Part shown: piece after piece, positions 1-7,297 of the stretch
Position numbering within the stretch: the first letter of the stretch is position 1
Layout: the number at the start of each line of letters is the position of its first letter
Source: an uncultured Clostridia bacterium
Lineage (GTDB): Bacteria > Bacillota > Clostridia > Oscillospirales > Oscillospiraceae
Direction: 5' to 3'
Length of the DNA stretch: 30,802 nucleotides
Assembly (NCBI GenBank): GCA_945487445.1
Contig: CALYTU010000003.1
Location: 1-30,802, forward strand
Notes under the pieces: generated by a model
Seen by the model: only the letters and a program-made list of their open reading frames with translations
The model's database searches: none
Told to the model about the DNA's origin: nothing
Translations under genes and position numbers: made by a program

Positions 1-55
1 AGGAACGGATTTCTCACTTCGTTCGAAATGACAGGTGGGGCTACTGAATAGATAC
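1..55 (+). repeat. Partial copy of the 123-bp MITE-like repeat, cut by the window edge
   Basis: The first 55 bases match the last 55 bases of the 123-bp repeat family, ending in the terminal inverted repeat CTGAATAGATAC. One substitution is seen (ACAGGTGG where the other copies read ACAGATGG). The following 8 bases (56-63, CCCAAAAC) would be the right target duplication; the left one is outside the window. Confidence 0.9.
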
Positions 56-174
56 CCCAAAACAAACAACTGAACAACTATATTATAGGTGGATTGCCTC
101 CGAATGTCAATCCTTGCCGGCCCGCTTTTTCCGGCAGCAGTCTAAAAAAACCCAAGCGGAAACATTACGGTGCT

Positions 175-208
175 GCGGAGGGAGGGCTGATCCCAGCCCT
201 CCCTCCGC
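175..208. terminator. Perfect 14-bp GC-rich hairpin, terminator-like
   Basis: Positions 175-188 and 195-208 are perfect reverse complements around a 6-base loop (GATCCC). No T-run follows on the plus strand; on the minus strand a run of seven T lies about 20 bases beyond the stem (complement of 147-153). The hairpin sits in an otherwise gene-free stretch (56-341) and probably ends a gene lying left of the window. I see no coding region in 56-341. Confidence 0.5.
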
Positions 209-341
209 GATATGCTGATCCGTTGGTAACGATTGCGGTGGCCAGAGGCTGGACGCCTTGCGAAGTGTTTTGACACGGCAGCCCGCGAGGGACGGAATTT
301 TTCTCCGGCGGCATCACGCTTGGCGGAAGCTGAAATAGCAC

Positions 342-370
342 TTGATACCGGAATGATTGTCTGATATAAT
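342..370 (+). promoter_or_regulatory. Sigma-A-type promoter for the HerA-like ATPase gene
   Basis: The -35 box TTGATA is at 342-347 and the -10 box TATAAT at 365-370, with exactly 17 bp between. Transcription would start near 377, about 25 bases before the ATG at 403. The ribosome binding site CAGGAGG is at 389-394. Confidence 0.8.
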
Positions 371-402
371 ATTGGAAATAAAACAAACAGGAGGTCCACA
401 TC

Positions 403-1932
403 ATGCTCCAGGACGGAAAACTGCTGATCGGAGCGGGGGAAAGCCCCGTTTTTCTGCTGCCCCAAATGGCCAACCGCCACGGGCTGATCTGCGGCGCCAC
501 CGGCACCGGCAAGACCGTTACGCTTAAGGTCATGGCCGAGTCCTTCTCAGATCTGGGTGTGCCTGTATTCCTGGCGGACATCAAGGGCGATTTGGCCGGC
601 TGCGCCCGCACCGGCGAGCGATCTGAGGCGCTGGACAAGCGACTGACTCGGTTGGGCCTGGCCCCCGACGCCTTTGTCTATCACCCCTTCCCAGTCCGCT
701 TCTGGGATGTTTTCGGCAAGATGGGTCACCCTGTCCGCACCACCGTCAGCGAGATGGGTGCGGTTCTGCTGGCCCGGCTCCTGGACCTGACAGAGGTGCA
801 GGCGGGTGTATTGTCCATCGTCTTCAAAGTGGCGGACGACAAGGGCTGGCTTTTGATCGACCTCAAGGACCTTCGGGCCATGGTCTCCTATGTGGCGGAT
901 CACGCGTCGGAGCTCATGAACGAATACGGAAACGTTTCCAAGCAGTCCGCCGGCGCGATTCAGCGTGCGCTGCTCCAGCTTGAGGACGCGGGCGGCGATC
1001 TCTTCTTCGGCGAGCCGGATATCCGGATCGACGACTGGTTCCAATGCGACGAGAAGGGAAGAGGCTATATCAACATCCTCCACTGTGAGAAGCTCTATCA
1101 GTCCCCCCTGCTCTATTCCACCTTCCTGCTCTGGATGCTGGCGGAGCTCTTTGAGCAGCTTCCCGAGGCAGGCGACCCCGAGAAGCCAAAGCTGGTCTTC
1201 TTTTTCGACGAGGCCCACCTGCTCTTCAAGGGCGCGCCGAAGACTCTGGTGGACAAGGTGGAGCAGGTGGTCAAGCTGATTCGCTCCAAGGGCGTTGGCG
1301 TCTATTTTATCACCCAGCAGCCCTCCGACGTGCCGGACGCCGTCCTGGCCCAGCTCGGAAATAAGGTCCAGCACGCACTCCGGGCCTACACCCCCAACGA
1401 GCAGAAGGCCGTCCGGGCTGCCGCTCAAGGCTTCCGCCCCAATCCCAATTTCGACACGCTTTCGGCCATTCTGGACCTCGGCACCGGCGAGGCACTTGTC
1501 AGCTTCCTGGACGAAAAGGGCAGACCCTCTGTGGTCGAGCGTACCATGATCCTGCCGCCCCAGTCTCTGATGGGGCCGATTGACGACGGGCGACGTGCCG
1601 CAGAGATTCAATATGACGCGCTCTTCGGCAAGTATGAAACCGCTGTGGACAACGAATCGGCCTATGAAATCATTACCGCCGACCGCCGAAAGGAAGCGGA
1701 GGCCGCCGCCGCGGCCGAGGCCGAAAAGCAGGCCCAGAAGGCGAGGGAGCAGGAAGAGAAGGAAAAGGCCAAGGCCCAGAAGGAAAAGGAAAAAGCCGAG
1801 AAAGCCAGGCAGTCTAAAAGAAAGAACTCCGCCACCTCCAAGGTTGCCAATTCTGCGCTGAATGCGGTTGGCCGCGAGATCGGTCGGTCTGTCGGCCGCG
1901 GTCTGTTGGGAACCCTGAAGAAGTGGTTCTGA
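403..1932 (+). CDS. HerA-like helicase/ATPase (DUF853, YjgR-type)
   Basis: This 509-residue protein is a soluble P-loop ATPase of the HerA/FtsK superfamily, in the DUF853 (YjgR) branch, whose cellular role is poorly defined; DNA translocation is assumed from the fold. Walker A GATGTGKT is at residues 31-38, preceded by the family-typical NRHGLICG, and a Walker B DEAH is at 269-272. A sensor-like TQQPSDVP follows. Residues about 428-476 form a highly charged Ala/Glu/Lys coiled coil, followed by a basic, glycine-rich C-terminal tail. The ATG at 403 has AGGAGG 8 bases upstream and a clean promoter. The next gene on the same strand (MATE exporter, 2109) has no visible promoter of its own and may share this transcript. 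Family assignment is strong; function is inferred. Confidence 0.9.
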   Translation: MLQDGKLLIGAGESPVFLLPQMANRHGLICGATGTGKTVTLKVMAESFSDLGVPVFLADIKGDLAGCARTGERSEALDKRLTRLGLAPDAFVYHPFPVRFWDVFGKMGHPVRTTVSEMGAVLLARLLDLTEVQAGVLSIVFKVADDKGWLLIDLKDLRAMVSYVADHASELMNEYGNVSKQSAGAIQRALLQLEDAGGDLFFGEPDIRIDDWFQCDEKGRGYINILHCEKLYQSPLLYSTFLLWMLAELFEQLPEAGDPEKPKLVFFFDEAHLLFKGAPKTLVDKVEQVVKLIRSKGVGVYFITQQPSDVPDAVLAQLGNKVQHALRAYTPNEQKAVRAAAQGFRPNPNFDTLSAILDLGTGEALVSFLDEKGRPSVVERTMILPPQSLMGPIDDGRRAAEIQYDALFGKYETAVDNESAYEIITADRRKEAEAAAAAEAEKQAQKAREQEEKEKAKAQKEKEKAEKARQSKRKNSATSKVANSALNAVGREIGRSVGRGLLGTLKKWF

Positions 1933-1972
1933 TCGGAAAGCGCGCTGCCTGCCACGGAATGATTGGAAGGAG

Positions 1973-2095
1973 GTATCTATTCAGTAGCCCCATCTGTCAT
2001 TTCGAACGAAGTGAGAAATCCGTTCCTTTTTGCGTAGATAATACGGATTTCTCGGCGATGAATCGCCTCGAAATGACAGGATACTGAACAGATAC
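1973..2095 (-). repeat. MITE-like 123-bp repeat, full copy (reverse orientation)
   Basis: This copy is identical, after reverse complementing, to the copies at 10270, 18560 and 25890. It is flanked by the perfect 8-bp direct repeat GGAAGGAG at 1965-1972 and 2096-2103, which I read as a target duplication. The target is the Shine-Dalgarno sequence of the downstream MATE gene. No transposase is encoded. Confidence 0.92.
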
Positions 2096-2103
2096 GGAAG
2101 GAG
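2096..2103 (+). promoter_or_regulatory. Shine-Dalgarno sequence regenerated by target duplication
   Basis: GGAAGGAG lies 5 bases before the ATG at 2109 and is the only plausible ribosome binding site for the MATE gene. The same 8 bases occur directly left of the repeat (1965-1972), so insertion duplicated the site and left one working copy next to the start codon. Confidence 0.85.
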
Positions 2104-2108
2104 AAAAA

Positions 2109-3485
2109 ATGATGGCTGCCGCAAAGGGTGATTTTTCCAAGGGCAAGGTTTCCTCGCTGATTCTCCGGCTCGGCCTGCCTATCATGCTGGCGGAGCTGGT
2201 CCATGTGCTCTATAACATCGTAGACCGCATGTATATCGGCCATATGGAAGGAACGACCGGCACGCAGGCCCTGACCGGACTGGGGGTCTGCTTCCCGCTG
2301 ATTACCCTGATTGCTGCTTTTGCCAATTTGTGCAACACGGGCGGCGCCACCCTGTTCACCATTGCCCGGGGCCAGGGGGATGACGAACGCGCGGGCCGCA
2401 TCTTGGGAACGGCTTTCACCTTTCTGCTGCTTATCGGCGGGGCAATGACCGTCCTGCTCTATCTCACCGCGCCCTGGACGCTCCGGCTCCTGGGCGGCAG
2501 CAAAACCAGCCTGCCCTACGCCATGGATTACTTCCGCATCTACGTCCTTGGGACGATCCCGGTTCTGATCAGTCTGGGCATGAACCCGTTTATTAACGCC
2601 CAGGGGTTTCCGAAGGTGGGGATGGTGACGGTGATCCTGGGTGCGGCGCTAAACATCGCCCTGGATCCGCTGTTCATATACGTGCTGGACATGGGGGTTC
2701 GCGGCGCGGCCCTGGCCACAGTCCTGTCTCAGCTTGTCAGCGCGGCTTGGGTTCTTCGCTTCCTGACGGGAAAGAAGCCCCCTGTCCGCCTGTGTCGGCT
2801 TTTGATCGACGGAGCTCAGCTCGTCAGCGTCATGAAGCTGGGCATTACCGGCTTTACCTTCAAGGTTACGAATTCCGTTACCCAGGCCATCGTCAACGTG
2901 ATGCTCAAAGCCTGGGGCGGACCGCAGTCCCTCTACATCGGGGCCATGGGCCTCATCAACTCCATGCGTGAGATCATGAGCCTGCCAATCAACGGCGTCA
3001 CCACCGGCGGCCAGAATGTCATGAGCTTTAATTATGGAGCCAAACGGTATCGCCGGGTCTCCGAGGGCATCCGCTTTGTTTTCCTGGGCGGCCTGACCAT
3101 CAACACCCTGATGTGGGCGCTGATCATGCTCGCCCCCCAGCTCCTGGTCCGAATCTTCACCCGTGACGAGGCGCTGGTAGCCCTGACCGTCCGCTGTGCG
3201 CGCATCTATTTCGGCGCGTTCCCCTTTATGGCGCTCCAGGTCACGGGGCAGCATACCTTTGTCGCCCTCAATTACCCCAGGCATGCCCTGTTCTTCTCCC
3301 TGCTGCGAAAGATCGTGCTGGTGGCCCCGCTGACCCTTCTGCTGCCGGGCCTTGGCCTCGGCGTCGAGGGCGTTTTCTGGGCGGAGTTTATCAGTCAACT
3401 TTGCGGCGCAACCGCCTGCTTTACCACCATGTATCGGGTGATCTGGCGAAAAATGCGCAACTCCTCCGAACCGGCGGAGGTGTAA
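2109..3485 (+). CDS. MATE family multidrug/Na+-type efflux transporter
   Basis: The 458-residue membrane protein has about 12 hydrophobic segments in two homologous halves, the usual layout and length of MATE exporters, which extrude cationic drugs or metabolites by Na+ or H+ antiport. The family-typical start (SKGKVSSLILRLGLPIMLAEL) leads into NIVDRMYIGHMEGT. Later landmarks are GMNPFINAQGFPKVGM and GGQNVMSFNYGAKRYRR, both characteristic of the NorM/DinF-like Clostridia group. Two adjacent ATG codons (2109, 2112) are possible; the first is used. The 5' region carries a MITE insertion that splits the gene from any promoter in the upstream intergenic DNA, so it is probably read from the upstream ATPase promoter or from inside the repeat. 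Substrate cannot be told from sequence. Confidence 0.93.
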   Translation: MMAAAKGDFSKGKVSSLILRLGLPIMLAELVHVLYNIVDRMYIGHMEGTTGTQALTGLGVCFPLITLIAAFANLCNTGGATLFTIARGQGDDERAGRILGTAFTFLLLIGGAMTVLLYLTAPWTLRLLGGSKTSLPYAMDYFRIYVLGTIPVLISLGMNPFINAQGFPKVGMVTVILGAALNIALDPLFIYVLDMGVRGAALATVLSQLVSAAWVLRFLTGKKPPVRLCRLLIDGAQLVSVMKLGITGFTFKVTNSVTQAIVNVMLKAWGGPQSLYIGAMGLINSMREIMSLPINGVTTGGQNVMSFNYGAKRYRRVSEGIRFVFLGGLTINTLMWALIMLAPQLLVRIFTRDEALVALTVRCARIYFGAFPFMALQVTGQHTFVALNYPRHALFFSLLRKIVLVAPLTLLLPGLGLGVEGVFWAEFISQLCGATACFTTMYRVIWRKMRNSSEPAEV

Positions 3486-3516
3486 ATTCTCCCTGCTTGA
3501 AAGGAAGGATAAAGAT

Positions 3517-4800
3517 ATGTCTCATGAAACGTTAAAACTGGTTGCACTGGTCCTGTTTGCCCTGATGTATGTGGGCATTATCGGCTTCTCCAAATACAAA
3601 ATGTGGGTTGCCATGGTCACGGCAATCACCTTTGTCGCCCTTGGCATTCTCCCCATTGACGAGGTCCCCGCGGCCGTGAACTGGAACGCGCTGATGATGA
3701 TTGCCGGCACCATGTTGATTGTCTATTACTTCATCGAATCTCAAATGCCGAACCGAATCGCGGACGCCCTGTTGCGCAAGGCCCCAAATGTCATGTGGGT
3801 AACGATCCTCATGTCCCTGTTCTCCGGCATCGTCTCCGCCTTCATCGACAATGTGGCCACGGTCCTGATGGTGGCTCCCGTGGGCATCGCCGTTTGCAAA
3901 AAGCTGAAAATCAATCCCGTCGGCATGATCCTATCCATCGCCGTCTCCTCCAACCTTCAGGGCGCGGCGACACTGGTGGGCGACACCACCTCCATTATGC
4001 TTGCTGCGCACGCGAAGATGGACTTCATGAGTTTCTTTTGGATGGAGGGCCGTCCCGGCATGTTCTTCGCCGTGGAGCTGGGTGCGCTTGCCACGGTCCC
4101 CATTATGATGTTCCTCTTCCGCAAGGATCAGCAGCCGGTTCACTCCGACGCGCATACGGAGGTCCGTGACCATATTCCTTCCGTCATGCTGATTCTGATG
4201 GTTGTTCTTTTGATTGCCGCTTCCTTCCTGCCCGACAAGCCGGAAACCACGAACGGTCTGATCTGCATGGTCCTGGCCGTCGTCACCATCGTTCTCGAGG
4301 CGCTTCGCGAAAAGGGTGGCCGCGGGATGAAGGGAGCCCTCGGAAGCGTGGATCTGGAGACCCTGGTCCTCCTGCTCTCCCTGTTCTGTGTCATCGCGGG
4401 CGTCAGCAACATCGGCATCATTGACGATTTTGCCCAGTGGATCGTGAAGGTGGGCGGCGAGAATCTCTTCCTGCTCTATTCCATGATCGTCTGGGGCTCC
4501 GTTTTGATCTCCGCCTTTGTGGACAATATTCCCTATGTGGCAACCATGCTGCCCGTACTTTCCGTGGTGACATCGCGCATGGGCGTCGAGCCCTATCTGC
4601 TCTACTTCGGTCTGCTCTGCGGCGCCACGCTGGGCGGCAATCTGACCCCTGTGGGAGCCTCAGCCAACATTACCGCCACAGGCCTTCTGCGCAAGCAGGG
4701 CTATGAGGTGAAATTTAAGGACTTCGCCCGCATCGGCATTCCCTTCACCTTCACCGCCGTGATGGCGGGCTATCTCTTCATCTGGATTTTCTGGGCATGA
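3517..4800 (+). CDS. SLC13/ArsB-NhaD type ion transporter
   Basis: This 427-residue integral membrane protein belongs to the ion transporter superfamily that includes ArsB, NhaD and SLC13/CitMHS permeases. It has about 11 hydrophobic segments arranged as an inverted repeat. The two re-entrant-loop signatures are visible: SAFIDNVATVLMVAPVGIAV around residue 110 and SAFVDNIPYVATMLPVLSVV around 335, each with the conserved Asp-Asn pair. GNLTPVGASANI near 375 is also typical. It could move arsenite, carboxylates or Na+/H+; sequence does not decide. The start has AAGGAAGGA at 3501-3509. It follows the MATE gene by 31 bases and is probably cotranscribed with it. Confidence 0.88.
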   Translation: MSHETLKLVALVLFALMYVGIIGFSKYKMWVAMVTAITFVALGILPIDEVPAAVNWNALMMIAGTMLIVYYFIESQMPNRIADALLRKAPNVMWVTILMSLFSGIVSAFIDNVATVLMVAPVGIAVCKKLKINPVGMILSIAVSSNLQGAATLVGDTTSIMLAAHAKMDFMSFFWMEGRPGMFFAVELGALATVPIMMFLFRKDQQPVHSDAHTEVRDHIPSVMLILMVVLLIAASFLPDKPETTNGLICMVLAVVTIVLEALREKGGRGMKGALGSVDLETLVLLLSLFCVIAGVSNIGIIDDFAQWIVKVGGENLFLLYSMIVWGSVLISAFVDNIPYVATMLPVLSVVTSRMGVEPYLLYFGLLCGATLGGNLTPVGASANITATGLLRKQGYEVKFKDFARIGIPFTFTAVMAGYLFIWIFWA

Positions 4801-4823
4801 TGGCAGAGCCCTGCCATAACACG

Positions 4824-4863
4824 ATCCCTCCTGTTCGCATACAATGGAGCGAACAGGAGGGAT
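4824..4863 (+). promoter_or_regulatory. 15-bp perfect hairpin hiding the ribosome binding site, with a sigma-E-like -10 in its loop
   Basis: Positions 4824-4838 and 4849-4863 are perfect reverse complements with a 10-base loop. The right arm contains AGGAGGG (4855-4861), the ribosome binding site for the ATG at 4869, and is followed by TTTTCT, so read-through RNA could both terminate and hide the site. The octamer CATACAAT at 4838-4845 matches the -10 consensus of Bacillota sporulation factor sigma-E (CATACAnT). A possible -35 ATA at 4816-4818 is about 19 bp away, slightly long. RNA started from this -10 would lack the left arm. The promoter reading is an inference. Confidence 0.55.
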
Positions 4864-4868
4864 TTTCT

Positions 4869-5252
4869 ATGACTGGTTTTCTCAAGGTGCAGACCGTTAC
4901 CTCCCGGGCGGCAATTCCCGTCGCCGGGGCCACGGTCACGGTCTCAACAGTGGTCCCGGGCAGAGGGCGGGAACTGCTCAGCGTGCAGCGCACGGACGAG
5001 AGCGGCATGACCGACATGATTTCCATTCCCACGCCGGATCTGGATAATTCGCTGACGCCGGATCAGCCCCAGGGGTGGACCGACGTGCAGGTCGCAGCAA
5101 GCCAACCCAACTATGACGGCATTGTGATCCGGAACGTACAAATCTTCCCGGGCGTCACCACGCTGCAAGAGTTGATTTTGGTTCCGCGCGGCGGGCTGCC
5201 GACGAATCTGGGCGAGACGGAGGATATCATCATCCCCCCCCAGAATCTGTGA
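4869..5252 (+). CDS. Small Ig-like (carboxypeptidase-regulatory-like) domain protein
   Basis: This 127-residue protein has no signal peptide or membrane segment. Residues about 3-60 look like a carboxypeptidase-regulatory/CNA-B type beta sandwich: a pattern of PVAGATVTV, then a turn and TDESGMTDMISIPTP. The rest is also beta-rich and ends in IIIPPQNL. An in-frame ATG at 4797 overlaps the previous stop, but the ATG at 4869 has AGGAGGG 7 bases upstream and starts the conserved fold, so I chose it. It is followed 11 bases later by the SpoIID-like/peptidoglycan-binding gene, and the two are almost certainly cotranscribed. A structural or accessory role at the cell wall or spore envelope is inferred from context only. 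Confidence 0.75.
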   Translation: MTGFLKVQTVTSRAAIPVAGATVTVSTVVPGRGRELLSVQRTDESGMTDMISIPTPDLDNSLTPDQPQGWTDVQVAASQPNYDGIVIRNVQIFPGVTTLQELILVPRGGLPTNLGETEDIIIPPQNL

Positions 5253-5263
5253 GGGAGGGCAAC

Positions 5264-6613
5264 ATGGCACAGCTGTTACCCTATATTCCGTCCTACATTA
5301 CCGTTCATCTCGGCGCGCCCTCGTCTGCCGCCGAGAATGTCACCGTCTCCTTTCAGGACTATGTGAAGAATGTGGCATCCAGCGAGGTCTACCCAACCTG
5401 GGACGAGGATGCGCTGCGCGCCAATATCCTCGCCATCACATCCTTTGCCCTGAACCGGGTTTATACCGAGTTCTACCGGATTCGGGGCTATCCGTTCGAT
5501 ATCACATCCTCCACGGCCTACGATCAGCAGTTTTACAAGGGCCGGAGCTACTTTTCAAACATATCCCGGCTGGTGGACAGTCTCTTTGACGACTACATCC
5601 GCCGCATCGGCTTTATTGAGCCGCTGGCGGCAAAATTCTGCAACGGTACGACTGTTTCCTGCGAGGGCCTGTCCCAGTGGGGGTCGCAAAATCTGGCTGT
5701 CCAGGGCTACAGCTGGCTCCAGATTCTGCGCACCTACTACGGCAGGAACATCGAAATTGTCACCAACGCACCGCAGGCCGATTACAGAGAATCCTACCCC
5801 GGCTCGGCACAGCGCGTGGGCTGTCGGGGGCGTACCGTCGCGCTGATTCAGACGGCGCTTAACCGGATCTCGCAGAATTTCCCCGCCATTCCGAAGGTAA
5901 GCGTAGACGGGATTTTCGGACCCGCCACCGAGTCGGCAGTCCGAGCTTTTCAGCAGGTGTTCGGCTTGGACATTGACGGGATTGTGGGCCGTCAGACCTG
6001 GTACGCCATCGAGCGCGTCTACGGCGGGGTACTCCGTCTGTCCGAGCTGCGCTCTCAGGGTCTGCGCTATGAGGATCTGGGCTGGGAGTTCCCGGAGCCG
6101 CTGCGAATAGGGGACCGGGGAATCCGAGTGAGCCAGCTGCAATATATGCTTGCCGTCGTGGGCCAGTTTGTACAGGAGGTGCCGTCGATCTCCGTGGACG
6201 GGGTTTTCGGACCGAACACGCGGGATGCTGTGTCCGCCTTCCAGCGTTACAAGGGTTTTCCGGTGACCGGTGAAGCGGACGACCGCACCTGGGACGCGCT
6301 CTATGACCTCTATTCCGGTATCGACGAACGGGTGTTTGAGAACCGCGCCTCCTTCCCCCAGCTCAATGCTTCCGCTACCACGGTAGCCAACGCCGGTCAG
6401 CGACTGCAGGCCCTCGGATATTCCGCCTCCAATCTTCAGCAGGCCGTCCGTGCCTTTCAGCGGGCGAATGGTCTGTCAGTCACAGGCCGCCTGACTGACG
6501 CAACCGCCCGCGCCATCACACAGCAGCTCCAGGGGATTGATTACAGCACCTCCACCCGCATGACCCAATATCCCGGCTCACCGCTGTCCGTTGGCAGCCG
6601 GGACGCCCGGTAG
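5264..6613 (+). CDS. SpoIID-like domain protein with three peptidoglycan-binding modules
   Basis: The 449-residue protein combines an N-terminal SpoIID/LytB-like region (residues about 29-165) with three PG_binding_1 modules (about 182-250, 284-349, 372-422). The SpoIID match rests on DYVKNVASSEVYPTWDEDAL, with E41 at the place of the catalytic glutamate of SpoIID, and on CEGLSQWGSQNLAVQGYSW at 133-151, which follows the family's SQxGA...GxxYxxILxxYY pattern. Each binding module shows VDGxFGPxT or an equivalent and an AVxAFQ helix. SpoIID cleaves denuded glycan strands during engulfment; this role is inferred here. No signal peptide is visible, which is odd for a wall enzyme and might mean delivery from inside a forespore or mother cell. 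The start at 5264 has GAGGGAGGG just upstream; an earlier GTG at 5249 overlaps the previous gene. Confidence 0.8.
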   Translation: MAQLLPYIPSYITVHLGAPSSAAENVTVSFQDYVKNVASSEVYPTWDEDALRANILAITSFALNRVYTEFYRIRGYPFDITSSTAYDQQFYKGRSYFSNISRLVDSLFDDYIRRIGFIEPLAAKFCNGTTVSCEGLSQWGSQNLAVQGYSWLQILRTYYGRNIEIVTNAPQADYRESYPGSAQRVGCRGRTVALIQTALNRISQNFPAIPKVSVDGIFGPATESAVRAFQQVFGLDIDGIVGRQTWYAIERVYGGVLRLSELRSQGLRYEDLGWEFPEPLRIGDRGIRVSQLQYMLAVVGQFVQEVPSISVDGVFGPNTRDAVSAFQRYKGFPVTGEADDRTWDALYDLYSGIDERVFENRASFPQLNASATTVANAGQRLQALGYSASNLQQAVRAFQRANGLSVTGRLTDATARAITQQLQGIDYSTSTRMTQYPGSPLSVGSRDAR

Positions 6614-6665
6614 GGCCGCGAAGGCGTGTTTCGCGCCAGCAAAACCAAAAAGGGAGGAACATGAT

Positions 6666-7229
6666 TTGGACCACAACAACAACGTTCGTTTTTTAGGCAG
6701 GTCTGTCACCAGTCTGCAAACCATGCTCCGGGTGATTGCCCTGCATGATCCGACCTGTCCCACCGTGATTCCGGATGGAATCTACGGTCAGCAGACCGCC
6801 CAGGCAGTCACCGTCCATCAAAAACGGGCCGGACTGCCCCAGACGGGGATCACCGACTTTGCCACCTGGCAGGCCATCTGCGCCGCCTATCAGGCCGCGG
6901 TGGTGGAGGTGGAGCCCGCTGCGCCCCTGGATATCGTCATGAACCCGAATCAGGTCATCCTGGCGGGCAGCGACAACCTCCATGTCCTGCTGGTCCAGGC
7001 AATGCTCCAAACGCTGCATGAGATCTACTACAACGTGGATGCCTGTGCCCTGACCGGTGCCTGCGACGAACAGACTGTCCGCGCGATCCGAAGCCTCCAG
7101 CACTGCTGCGGCATGCCCGAATCCGGCATTCTGGATAAGCGCCTGTGGCAGCTTTTGGCCGGCCTCTACCACCAGGCAGTGGGCGATGGCGACCGGAAGA
7201 CGCATTGCGACATCGGCGAAAATGAATAA
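6666..7229 (+). CDS. Peptidoglycan-binding domain protein, probable TTG start
   Basis: The 187-residue product holds two PG_binding_1-like modules: residues about 8-70 (SLQTMLRVI to the ATWQAICAAY helix) and about 97-165 (LHVLLVQAMLQTL to LWQLLAGLYHQAV). The second is divergent, with TGACDEQTVRAIRSLQ in place of the usual DGxFGPxT loop. No signal peptide or catalytic domain is seen. The reading frame has no ATG before the first module. TTG at 6666 lies 8 bases after GGGAGG (6652-6657) and is the best start; an ATG at 6661 is in another frame and stops at 6696. It follows the SpoIID-like gene by 52 bases and likely works with it at the same envelope site. Confidence 0.72.
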   Translation: MDHNNNVRFLGRSVTSLQTMLRVIALHDPTCPTVIPDGIYGQQTAQAVTVHQKRAGLPQTGITDFATWQAICAAYQAAVVEVEPAAPLDIVMNPNQVILAGSDNLHVLLVQAMLQTLHEIYYNVDACALTGACDEQTVRAIRSLQHCCGMPESGILDKRLWQLLAGLYHQAVGDGDRKTHCDIGENE

Positions 7230-7236
7230 TTGATAA

Positions 7237-7266
7237 TTGACAAGCTCCTGTGTATTGTGGCATAAT
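7237..7266 (+). promoter_or_regulatory. Sigma-A-type promoter for the CPBP-like gene
   Basis: The -35 box TTGACA at 7237-7242 is a perfect consensus; CATAAT at 7261-7266 is a five-of-six match to the -10 box with an 18-bp spacer. It begins 7 bases after the stop of the peptidoglycan-binding gene and separates that gene set from the next. Confidence 0.75.
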
Positions 7267-7297
7267 AGAGGAAACGATTGATACGGGAGAACAGAAT

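Noticed and set aside
1973..2095. An outward promoter inside the 123-bp repeat
   Set aside because: A GATAAT-like -10 is present in one orientation, but no -35 box is found at the right distance in either orientation.
6661..6696. ATG at 6661 as start of the second peptidoglycan-binding protein
   Set aside because: It is in another frame and stops after 11 codons. The conserved modules are in the frame of TTG 6666. A recent frameshift near 6661-6666 cannot be fully excluded.
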